From: Sitta carolinensis
Taxonomy: Eukaryota > Chordata > Aves > Passeriformes > Sittidae
Direction: 5' to 3'
DNA length: 64,000 nucleotides
Assembly: GCA_032173965.1 (NCBI GenBank)
Contig: CM063295.1
Coordinates: forward strand, 2,666,001 to 2,730,000
Shown: one piece after another, positions 10,201-22,200 of the stretch
Layout: the number at the start of each line of letters is the position of its first letter
Numbering within the stretch: the stretch's first letter is position 1
Program-made: the position numbers and the translations under genes
The notes under the pieces: model-generated
What the model saw: only the letters and a program-made list of their open reading frames with translations
Databases searched by the model: none
What the model was told of the DNA's origin: nothing

Positions 10201-13200
10201 ACGGATAAGTAAACCAGCATCTGCAATTTCTAAGCATCTCCACTGCTTTAAGGAGCAAGGAAAATCAGTTTTATAATCAAGGCAAATAAAAATCCTAGTT
10301 AGAGGGTGTTTCAGCACAAGATCACAGAGATAAACAGGACTCTATAAAAGTTATCAAGGCATATCCAGTTCTGAAGGGGAAGAACCCTCAAACGACATCC
10401 CAGCATCAACAGCTCAACTGCTGTTTCCCTGACATGCTACAGCCTGTTTATGGAAGAGCCTCCTAGAGAAGCCATGGCTTTGGGAATCCCATTGGGTGTT
10501 TCTTGACTCACCTGTAGCCTAAAGAGTCCATGGGGACAGGGGCCATGCCCAAGTTTTCACTGTAGTTCCGTGACTTTGTTGCATAGTTATGTGAATCTAC
10601 ATTCCAAGCAAAGCTGTTCTGCACTCGCTGTGTGGCCTCAGCTTCGATCTGCTCTTTTGGTTTCATCATGCTGTGGTGATGGATATGGTGGTAGACATGT
10701 TTGTGGTGGTATAAGCTAGCTGCATCCAGTTTCATTCCTGATTTTGCTCCGTGCTTGCCATGCCCTGGAGGAATTGTTCCTAGTGTCCCTGGCAGCTTCC
10801 CTAAGTGGCCGCTCTCCGGGGACCGTGGCTTGGGAGAGTGACGGCCAGGTCCTGGAGATTGGCAGCCTGGAGTTTTCATCACACGCTGCACGTGCTCATC
10901 CAGGATGCTTTCGGGGTTTTCTTCATGGGCATCTCTCATCTGCATCCCAGCACAACCCATCTCAGCATAACGAGGAGCAAAGTGATGGAAGGCTTGGGCG
11001 GAAGGCATCTTGTGGCTCATGACTGAGGGACCAGAAGAGATATCTGCATCCTCACCTTCTTCCTCCTGCAAGAAACACAGGCACAATCAGAGAATGACAG
11101 CAGAGTGGTGGAAGGGGTCCCTAGTCCCACTTTCTGCTTGCAGCAGGACTGCTGCTAACCCTTAGGTCAGGCCTGGTTTAGTCCAGTCAGATCTTGAAAA
11201 CCTTTAAGATGATGGAGATCCACCACCCCTCTGGAGACCTGCCCCAGACTGACAGGAAATTCCTAATGCTCAAGCAAAGCCTGTGCAGTCTGGGTGACAA
11301 CAAGCAGAGCAGCTCAGGTCTCTCTCTGTATCTCCTTCTTGAGCCACCATTAGCAACGTTCTTCACACGCCACCCAAGGAGCTCTGCCAGGCAGCCCACA
11401 CATCACAACCAGGTTTACAAACAGAGCTGACAAGCCTAATGACTCAACTGGAGAGGCACAGCCTTACTCCAAGTCCCTTGAAGGGGGCTCTGCAACAACC
11501 AGCAACAGAAACATAACTTACCACAGTGTACCTTCAGCTTCCTACGTGCCTTTAGTAAGGCACTGCTTCAAAGCCCATCAGATAAAGCCCAGAGCTACAG
11601 GATATGCAGCAAATCAGTTCTGAGTCAGGTGAGACCAGGGGGGTTTTCTCACCCAAATGACTATTTCACAAGCCAAAGCCAAGAGAAGGCTTGTAACAGG
11701 AGGGAGCAAGTGAAGGTCGACAGCTGCATGAGTGGTTTTGGAAATCAAACACTGATTTCTCCCGGGCATGCTAAGGCTGGAGTGAAACACTTTGTGCAGA
11801 TAAAGAAATAGGTTGGAACTAACTGCTTGTTCTTGCAGTTCACACTGGTCTAGGACATGCTGTTAGTGACTCTTAAGTCCTTGCCAGGAAGAATTAAACT
11901 CATCCATGCTGACAGCCACAGTTTTGATGCTGACGAACTACTTTACGCTCCAACATAAACTCAGGTATTTATGAAGTTTCTTTATTGGAAGTCAGGATTC
12001 CTATTTGTTTTAATTACATAAGCAGGATTCCAGTGAGTCCTTTAATCCTGCTCTTTTCCTCCTTTGGCACTGTAAAGAAATCAGTTGCAGCGCAGGGTAT
12101 CTCTGCCCTGCCAGATAAATGCATCTACTGGAAAACACTGACTCCCACCAGCTTTGCCTGTCAGATGCCATCATCCATCACTTATTAACCAGCTTCAAAG
12201 TCTCAGCTTCCAACCACACAGCAAGAAAGTAAATAGCAGACTTCCTCCCAGTGTCACACCTGGGGGGTTCAGGCCTGAAGCAGGGACAATACCAGGCTTT
12301 CAAAGCGCCAAAGGCATGGGCACTGTAAGCCTGGGGGTGTGACACGATGCTGGTGTCTGGAGGGGACACAGCATTTTCTAACAGATCACTCTGAAGAGCT
12401 TCAAAGGCTTTCATCTACAGCCACCAGCCCTGGGCACCGAGCTCAGGGACAAGGCATGGGGAGGGATGTGCTGGTTACATCCCTGCCACTGAGGAGAGCA
12501 TTTATTATGATACCCTGAGCACTTGGGAGGCTTTAGGAGCTGGTACCTCCCAGGTTTAAACACCAACTGATGTGCAACTGACCCTGGCACAGATCCCTGA
12601 GGAATGGCAGCACGTCCTTTCTGCTCAGCCCAGAACTCTGGCAGTGCTGTCACACCTAAGCAGGGTGGCACGAGAATGAGAATCTAGAGTGGTCCACCCA
12701 AATGGGTGCTTGGGATTTCAGAAATCCTCTAGCTGCCTAGAACTCAATTTTGCAGGTAATGTGGACTTTTGCTTCAAGACAGAGATCACCATGGGCTAAG
12801 GGGAGAAAAGGCTCTCTCAGTTCACGCTGGTTCAGCTCATGTGTCACTGAGCAGATTTGGACCCCAAGCAGGACCACAAGTAGGAGCAGTTGCTCGTGGG
12901 GTGGGTCTTTGGGGACCTACCTTACTGCCCCTAGCACTGGCCTCAGCCTCACAACAAATAGGAACACCCCAACAGTGAGACAACAGCTGAAAATGAACAG
13001 TGAATGAAGGAATTGGGGTGCTTATCCTAAGCTGTTGCCTTTCCTCGAGCAGGGCAAAGGTTTGAGTCAAGATTGCAGGAACCAATTCGGGGGAATCTTT
13101 TCAACGTGCTCAGTTTGCAGTGAAAAAACCAACATACATGCTGTGGGCTCTGGAGCTGTGTTCTGCTCCTTGCTGTGGTGAGCTGGGCAAGGCCTGGCAG

Positions 13201-16200
13201 TGAGCTGGGCAAAGCCTGGTGGAGATCTGGACAAGGCCTGGAAAGGATTGGAGCAAGGCCTGGAAATGAGCCCAGTGGAGATCTGAGCACAGCTTGGCAG
13301 TGAGCTGGGCAAGAACTGGCACTGGGTAAAGCTTGGCAGTGAGCTGGGCAAGAAGCTGGGAAGAGTTTGGCACAGCCTGCCTGGCAGCGGTGCTGGCACA
13401 GCCTGGCAGTGATGCTGGCACAGCTGGGCAGAGACCTGGGTGGGCAGGTGGCACTCTGGGGGTACAGGTGACACTGGGAGGGCAGGTGACACTCTGGGGG
13501 TACAGGTGACATCGGGGCAGGCAGGTGACACTCTGGGCAGGCAGGTGACATCGGGGCAGGCAGGTGACACTCGGGGCGGGTGGGCAGCCCCGCTGCCATC
13601 ACCACTAGATGGTGCTTTGTTGTCGTAATAAAGCTCCTCCAGCAGCTCCCACAGGCAGCAGCAGCCAGAGATGCAGCTCCAATTTTGCTGACTGCTGAGT
13701 TATTTTTACACCCCAGCAAGGCTGGGGGTGCCCTTCCCTTTGAATTAGGAGCTAAGAGCTGCACTGATGAGCCACAGGCAGGCGATACCTCGCTGGAAAC
13801 CTCCTCCTCATCCCATCCATCAGGCTGCTGCTGGTTGGGAAGGGAAACAGCTCTGCTAAGCACGAGAGCCTTTTCCATCATCATGCAAATGACTGCCCTC
13901 TCTAGTCAGGCAATGTTTCATATTCAACTACTGAGAATCTCAGTGGTAGCTTTGCTTCGCCCTGGCTCATTTTCCTTTTGATCCGTTCAGAGTGATCTGT
14001 ATGATCCAATATTGATCTCTGTGACAGCAGATTCCGTGTGTGGGCACAAGGCTGAAGGGTCTCAAAAACTAATATGGGAACATGCACATGCTCTAATCCT
14101 CTGCCACGTTTCTCAGAATAATTAATCAATTCAGCATTTGCTTTTCTGTAAAGCAGAAACCTGACAGTCTTTTCAGTAGAAGGCATTTGGCTTCAAATCA
14201 GATGCCTCCTCTCGATGTTACTGCATGATGTGGCTTTGAAAGGGAACCTGCAGGCTGCTCGTTAGGAGAGAGAAAAATTCTTTTCCCCTGGCTTTTGCAA
14301 AGTATTTCCAGCTTCTCTGTTAGGCTGGTAACTGCCCAGTGTGACTAACGCTCCTGGTTTTCCCTGTGCTGCTGTGCAGTGAGCCATGCAGACCTGGGAA
14401 GAGGTTACCCTGCAGTCCTGGTGTTCAGGTCACAGTAAAAAGCCCTCTGATCTATCAGGATTCCAGCTCTCCCTCTTGCTGATACCAGCAGCTCCTGCAC
14501 CTTAAGTGCTGACCTAAAAAAGCTACAATTGCTTACTCTGAGTTTTTCCTGAATGGCTAATGCCAGATGCCAGCCAGTCAATGAAATACATTCTGGAGAC
14601 AGCAAAGAGGTTTAACATATAGTATTAGTGGGAGTCCTGGGCTTAAAAATAGATTAAGTCACACAAAAATGTGTTTAAACAGACTTAAATATATTCTCTG
14701 GCACATAGGTATTTGCTGATTTTATGGTATTGCTACTGGCAGCTTCTTCAAGGAGGCAGAGGGCTGGGATATGTAATTTAGTACAGGTGGGGGCTGCAAC
14801 AGAGCCATGGGAGGAGGAGGAGGAGGAAGAAAAGTGTTCTTAGGACTGTGTTAGCAGAAAATGCTGCTGATTACACTGTCTTTGTCTAGAAAGCAATAGT
14901 CACCAGACAGGAGAACAGTGCAATTCCAGAAGAACAGGAATCTAATCCCAAAATAGCACCTGGCTGGCCTTTTCTGGCTGGATGCAGAGGTGTAGGGAGT
15001 TTGCTGGAAAACACATGGAGCTGGTTGGGACCTTACAGATCCTTCTCCCTTCCCCTGTTCTCTGCATTTGAAATGCAGATGCAGTTTAAAGCCAACACTA
15101 CAACCTACAGCTTTTTTTCCTGTTTAAAGAGCTACTAGATGAGAATTTTAAAATACTCCAATGGGGCTGAAGGTTCTTCCCTGGGGCTCCAGAAGCTCAA
15201 CCTCCCTAAAAGCACAGAACCAGATGAGCCAGGCACCAACAACTGCTTTAAGGGAGGGCTTCAGGTTACATGGCCCAGAGCCTTCACTTCAGGGCCACAG
15301 CAGCACAGTAAGTGCAGAACCCCACAACTCTGGCACACAGGACTGCAGCTATACTGAACTAGTGATGTTCAGTAACACCATGGTTTCCTCTTGGAGCTCT
15401 CTATCCCTGCCACAAAATGTGCAGGTACCCATGAGATGGAGTCTCAGAAGAAAAGCTGTGGTGTGAACACTACTGAACAGGGGCCTCACACAGGTAATAC
15501 CAGATGACCAGGACCTCACTGTCTCCCTTTTGGAGCTTGTTGTGTTGCTAAAGTCCTTGCACATTTCCTGTGGTTCATCTGAAAATCCTCAGGCACTGCA
15601 GCCCCAGCAGTACCGGGGCTCACAGCACTCAGTGCCACTGGTTAGGTACTCCAGTGGAGTCACTGTGTTTATCTGCCCAGGAGAGGGTTTTTCAATGCCA
15701 CATTTGACCACTTCCAAAATTTCTAGGGTATGCTAGGAACTGATGGGCAGAACCTTTTTGGTTGTGGTGGAAATGGCCTGATAGCAGACACAACCCCCCC
15801 AAGCATAACATCACCTGTCATCTGGTCACCATCTGTGGGGGAGCAGGGATCACACAAAACCTCCTAGGGGAAGTGAACCCTTCTTACACAGTCCCCAGAG
15901 ATTGCTCACAAACTCAGGAGAGCCAGGTGAAGCTGGCTCATCACCAAAGAAGGTGATGGAGAGCGTCCACAGCCCCTGAGTGATGGCAGGAGTGGGCACT
16001 GCTGTGTATTTTACACAGGGAGGGAGCACTGGAGCTCAGAGAGCCCTGCATGGATGGGGGCACAGCACTGTGGGGGCTACAGGAGCCTCCAGGAGCCCTG
16101 TGCCAGTGATGACCACGGCAGTGGAGCAGGGAAGTGGCCCCCCCAGCCCCCTGTGGATGAGGGGAAGCCGAGTGCCAGGCTGGCAGGGGAGATAAGCTCA

Positions 16201-19200
16201 CTGACCGCTCGAACGCGTTTGAGGCGCTCCTCTAACTTCTCCTCTGCTTCACGTTCCTTCTGTACTTCCTCCAAACGGTTGATCAGCTCTGCAGCAAACT
16301 TCTCTGGTTCCACATGGATATCCTTTGGCATTCGGTAGGTACGCTGCAGGGAGAGCACAGCCTGGGTGAGTGACAGCAAAGGATGAAGGAAAAATCCCAC
16401 GTTTCTTTGGGAGCCTTTGATAACTGGAAATGCTGGTCGCTCCGCTGGGAGCTGGGGGAGGACAGGCTGGCAGGCACTCAGGTGCAGCTCAGGACCTGGG
16501 GGCTGGAAGCTGAGCCACCACCTTCATGAGTTCCTCAGCTGGCACCAGCTCAACACACCACCCCATTTAAGGGAAAGGTTTTCTGGAGCTGCAATTCAAA
16601 AAGATCTTTTGGCACCAAATTCCACTCAGGGATGGAAGTGCTTGCTTGTCTCCCAATGGATATATGGTAAACAGGAATATCCTGGTCTCAAAGGGTGGCA
16701 AAAGCATGCACAGACCTTTCAACCTCTCAAACCTCCTGTTTATAGCAGTTATGCTTTCACTTTGGTAGAAGGGAGGACTCTGGTGCCCACTTATTCAGCC
16801 TGTCCCAGGAGGATCAGCGTGTGCCAGTCAATCTCTGCAAATGTAGCCCACAGCCCAAGGACCCAATTCCCACAAAGCATCCTCTCTTGCTGGAGGGTCC
16901 TACAGGATTGCATCTCAGCTTTTCAGAGCTGTGCAATGATTCTCTGCTTACTTTATCAACACAGCACTCTTACAAGTACAGAGGTGCCATTTTTCTGCCT
17001 GCTCTGGGTGAATAAATGAATATTTATGGCAGTTCAAGGACATTCTTGATTCCTTATGCTAAGTTATTTTACCCCAAAACTTCTGGGTTCTGGGATAAGA
17101 AGTTTGTGTAGTGAAGTATGAAGCTATCAGCTGCTGCATTTCCCCCCTCATTTTTATCCTTTCTGTATTATTTTTTTTAATAGTAGAAAAAAGTAAAATG
17201 ACGCAGCAGAGATAAAAATTTAATTTGTAGGAAAAATAGTTGGCAATTCAACAGCATAAAACTCTGCATTCAAATATTTCAATACTAACATGAGAGAAAT
17301 ATACACTTTATAGGACCAGAGACAAAATTAAATGCGAAGATGTGAGATAATTCATAGCAAAAGAACAAATGCAGCATCAGAAGCAGACATTGAGCTTGAA
17401 AACTTTAAAGGAGGATGAGAGACCACCCGAATTTATCCCAGGCCAGCCAGAAGATCAAAGCAGAATACTAAATGCTGCTTTGCCTCAAAACCTGACAAAA
17501 GTATGCAAATTAGATTGGCTTTTCTGACTCTGCCAGCTGGAAGGCAAGGGAAGAAAACCAGAGGCAGTAAGAACCCACTGATGGCACCGAGGAGCTGAAG
17601 ACTCTGTCATGACACCCCTGTTGGGTTGCAGAGGTCCCAGTTAAAGCACTGCTTGTTTTGTTTGCCAAGAGGGATGGGTCTTCCTGAGCCTGCCAGCAAA
17701 TCTCAATCCCAGTGACCCATCTGAGCTGGGAACAGCCCCAACCAACCATCCCCTTCATTCTCATAGCCCCTGGAGAAGGCACAACAAATGGGATGATTTC
17801 TTTAGTGCCACCAGGACCTCCAGCCCTGCAAATCAATGGCCCGTATCACAAAAAGCTAAACTGCAAAAAAAGGTTTTTATCAACAAAAACAATGATCAGT
17901 CTTGAAATATTAGCGGAGGGGCCAAAGTAGCATGTTTCACCTTTGTGTAGTCCAGAAATGGGCTCCAGATGTGCTCCAGCACAGGGGAAGATGTGGCAGA
18001 GCTGGTTCCTGCTCTCTTACACCCTGAGGAGCTTCTCAGGATGTCTCCCTGTTCCCCCACACAGCCCTGGGAAGCACTTCTGGCTAAGGGATCCTGCTTC
18101 CTTCAGAAACCCCAACCCCGTGAGCAGCACCACCATCCTTCCTCGGGAGGTTTCCAAGGAGGGAATTCTCTCCCTTGCCTGACAAGTCCCAGCCTGTGGG
18201 TAAGGGTTCCCTCCCTCCTGCCACCTCAGGATGCCAGCTCTGCCTGCGGGTGTTTACAGACGGCAGCACCAAGCCCTGCTCCGTTACACACTTAATGAGC
18301 TAATGAGAGGAAGCTCAGCACTCGCAGCCTTGGGTCTCCCCAGTGCAGCTACCACAGAAAAGCACAGCTGGGAAAGAATTACCCTTTTTTTTTTCCTAGC
18401 CTTTGATGCAGGGCAGCATCCCAAACCAAAGTCTCTTCTGAACCTGTGGTTGCAGTGGGTGCAAGGGCTGAAGTTTGCTAAGCTGAGTGTCTGAGTCCTA
18501 TGTTACTATGAGGTGGTTCCTGCAGGCCCAGCAATGCTGAGGGTCCAAAGATATTTGGACTCACTGCTGCATCCAGGGAACTCAAAATAGATGATTCTGG
18601 GTCTTTTACAACTAACACCTCAGCACATTTATCCACAGTCTCTCAAAGTCTGGAGGTGACTGAAGCTCAGCTACAGAAATTACAATAACTGAATCCAAGA
18701 ATCTTTAGGATGAACTTGTTTTCTTCTCTCTTTGAAAAACTGTTGCATCTGCAAATCCCACTGCCCTGTCCTTGGAGCTTCCCACTCAGCACAACAGCTT
18801 GCAGAGGGCCTCAGTAGCCTGTCTGAGGGTGCAAGATGCAGACCCCTCTGCAAGAGTCTCCCTGAGCATCTGAAATCAGTGCAACTGCAATAAACCTCAC
18901 GTTACCCCATGGATACCAGTTGCACATGCCCTATGCTGTCCTGGTGGGTACCAGTAAAGGTAACTCAGAGAGCTGGTGAGCAGGATGGTGCTCTGAACAT
19001 CACCATGGGTCTGACTTTATTCCTAGCTCAAAGGATGAGCTGCACAGACTTCCCCAAAACTAATAGTATTGCAGAATAATGAATGCAAATTCCCTGTGCT
19101 GAAACAATACAGATAACTGCTGAGGGCTTTCTCTGCCTCCCTAGACAGCAAACATGGATTGCACTGACCTGGTTCAAAAGGCTTAAGACAACAGAGTGTT

Positions 19201-22200
19201 TGATGCCTTTATCAAATGATGGGCCTGACTTCAGAAGGGAGACAGCGGAAATGCGCTCCATCAAATACAGCCAGGCTGAGCCTGGACCCAGAGCAGGATC
19301 CTTCAGGGCTGCAGGATTTTGAACCTGCCCCCAGCTTCCCATGGGCATACAGAGGAGCCAAGAGAGTTGTAAATAAGCTGCTTATTGTTCTGAAATCAGA
19401 AGGGCTCCAAATGCTTTTGCTCGAAGAAAAGGGTGCAGCACTGTCCAAGAGCTGGCTGGTTTTTGAGGCTCCAGCCCCACTCTGGACCCGGATGAGGTCT
19501 CTGGACATTATACATCAACAATTCAGAAAGGAAGTGCTTCATTTTAAAGTACTGTTTAATCTAATGTTGTTTTTTTTTTTTTTTTTTTTTTTAATTACCT
19601 ATCTACTTTTATTTAATGGCATTAGTTAGATAGGTCTGTCCAGAACCAAACCACACGGAGTTGGGGAGGCTGCAGAAGACAACAGACAGGAGGCTGAATG
19701 TCAGGTGGATTGGAAATAAAAAACAGAAATTGCTTTAACTGGTCTAGGTGGAATAATCTTTCCTTGTGACAGCTCCGAAGAAGGATTTTTTGGGGTACCT
19801 ATCACTAGAACATTGCCTTTGACACATGAAGTGTCTGAAGCTCTGGAACCTTTGTGAAGAAGCAGCCTGCTAAGAACATGTGAGACACACAAGCTCTCCA
19901 GCAGTTCCACTAGGCAACTGCTCGCATGTTTTCCCTTTCTTTTCTTGGAGCTGATGGAGCAGGAATTCCATGGATTTTGCTCCATGAGGCAGATGCAGCT
20001 CTTGGGTTTTGATGGATTTCACCTTCCCTGAGAAAGAGAGGTTTAAGGACCAAGCTGCACATTCACACATACACAGAACACACCGGCATTCGAAATGTGA
20101 AAAGGCTGAAAGGGAAGAATCTCACTGCAGTTTGCAGGTTCCCCTTGGGAAGCACCAGCCTCAACTGCTCTAAGATGAAACAGGAAGCTTTTCAACATTA
20201 CACTGGGTAGAGGTTCCCTAAGCAGCTCCAGGGATCTGTGGTTTGGGCTGAACCATTCCTGACAGATGTGACTGGGCCAAAGAATTCTGTGCTAGTAAAT
20301 CTCCCTCTTCCACATGAGGTTTGATGCCTCCATGATGCCTGAGGGGCTGTTGTTAGATCACAAGTCAGTCTTGGAAATGAAAGGACGATGACAGGCTAGA
20401 GAAGCCAAGAGAAAAGAACTTCTGAACCTCCATGTTTCTTAGATTAATGCATTCCTCCATGATGTAAATTTTTAACGGTTAAATGGTGTTTCCATACCAG
20501 AAACACTTGTGGCAGAGCTCACAGATAGCTGGATTTCAGCATCCACTTTAGCAGCATTCAGGGATTAGCAAGGAGTGCTGCTGCAGCAAGGCGTTTGAGG
20601 AAAATGGCATAAAACAGCCGATGGGAATTCCGAGCAGGTTCCCGCCTCCCAGGAGCAGAAAGCTTCTTTAGCTGCAGTTATCCAGGCAGCACGAGACCAG
20701 GCTCCTCCTGTGCACTCCTCACTTGTACAGCACAGCACAGTGGTCGCTCACAACCCTCTGCTCCACTCGGGAGCACCACAGAAGCCACCGGCAGCATTCT
20801 TGATTGTGGGGCAGGACAGGAGAGCTCCTGCCCAATTATTGAGCTACAGCAAGAACATCACAAAATGGCTTCTTTATGCAGTTAAACAAACCAACCAAAC
20901 ACCAGGTCTCGATGCTTGAGGTTGGAATTTTCTGAATTTGCTGTGGAAAAGGAGGATCTCCCATCCTCTCCTGGGAAAGGATGAATGCCAGAGCCCTGTG
21001 TGCTCTGGGTTTTCTCCCTTTCTTTGGGAACTTGTTTGCTCTTTCCTTCCTTGGTGCTCCAAGACTCTGCTCAAATCCAAGAGAGAGATGGAAAACCACA
21101 TGAAAGCAACACTCACTCTCTGTGTAATGTGTTCCTGCCAGAGGCACAAACCAGAGGTCTCCCTGCTTGCTGGAGATCCTCCCCCACTGCATTCCTGGGC
21201 AGAGTGCCACTTCACAGAACACAACTTTTCTGAACTTAGAGCACTGGTGACTGGCTAAGTGTGGAAGATGTGAGCTGCTAAGTGTGGAAGATGCAGATCA
21301 GGGCCATCCACACATGTCCTGCTGCTGAGGAGGGTGTTCCACATAGCTAGCACACGCCGTCACTACTTGGAGGCAGCACGGCTGCTGGGACCAGCGGGCA
21401 GCCTCCTCTGAACATATAATCACTGCAGTTTATAGCTTCTGGACTTAACTACAAGTGCTGCTATTAAAAGCAATATAAGTCCTTTCAGAATTTTGCATAA
21501 TAGCCCCATAACTCATTTGTCAGGGAAGGTCTGTAAAGGGCTTCTGAAATGACTTTCGGAAGTAGGAGGCTCCCTATTATCAGTAGGAAAACATGCTGTG
21601 CATTCTGCAGGCACTATCAGCATGGACTCTGGCTATGCTGGAGATAGGAGTCCATAAAGACCTTCACTCAAAGGTTGTGATTTCATCACTGCCACGCGTT
21701 TGGAAGCAGCTAACCCCAGGTCCAGCCTGATTTAGCCATGGGCGGCGGGAGAGCCCAACCACTGGCTTTGGAAAGCAACACTTGAAGAAACATTTGCATG
21801 GCTCCTTGCTAATTTGGGCTGTTTAATTCAAAGAGTGTACAGTTAGAGCTGAATTTTAAAGAGTAACTTTATAACATTTCACACTGGTGTTGTCAAAACA
21901 CATTGTCTAATTACCTTCTCCTTTCTTGGCTGATTGATAAGCGAGGGCAGAGCAGTGCCTCTCTGAAGTCGATGCCAATTCTGTGTCAGTAATTGGCTGG
22001 CAGGAGGTGCCAGAGTGTCTGAACTAAACTTTTATTCCCTGGAGAAAGACTAGAACTAACTCAACTTCTCAGTCCTCGGCTCCCATATAAATATGTGTGT
22101 TAAGATGCCTTTTCCCCATGGACTTAAAATTACAGTGCAAAAACTAATGGGAACAGTGAATGTTTCACAAAAAAATCTTTGTGAAGCGTCTGTGTGTAGT

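Larger units (their letters stand above)
11066..16205 (-). other. AXIN1 intron between exons 5 and 6
   Basis: A 5.1 kb intron. The 3' end next to exon 6 is formed by a CR1-like repeat, and a two-part minisatellite lies at 13181-13590. A short GGA run lies at 14811-14833. Otherwise no coding similarity was recognised. Long open frames on the minus strand at 13027-13884 arise from the minisatellite. Confidence 0.8.

Noticed and set aside
13027..13884. 285-codon proline- and serine-rich open frame on the minus strand, with companions at 13067-13570 and 13110-13454
   Set aside because: The open frames come from minisatellite units that lack stop codons. The translation is repetitive ([15 protein letters not shown] units) and open in several frames at once.
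15025..15060. Phrase ggttgggaccttacagatcc as another CR1 tail
   Set aside because: Only one short resemblance. The following landmarks of the element are missing.
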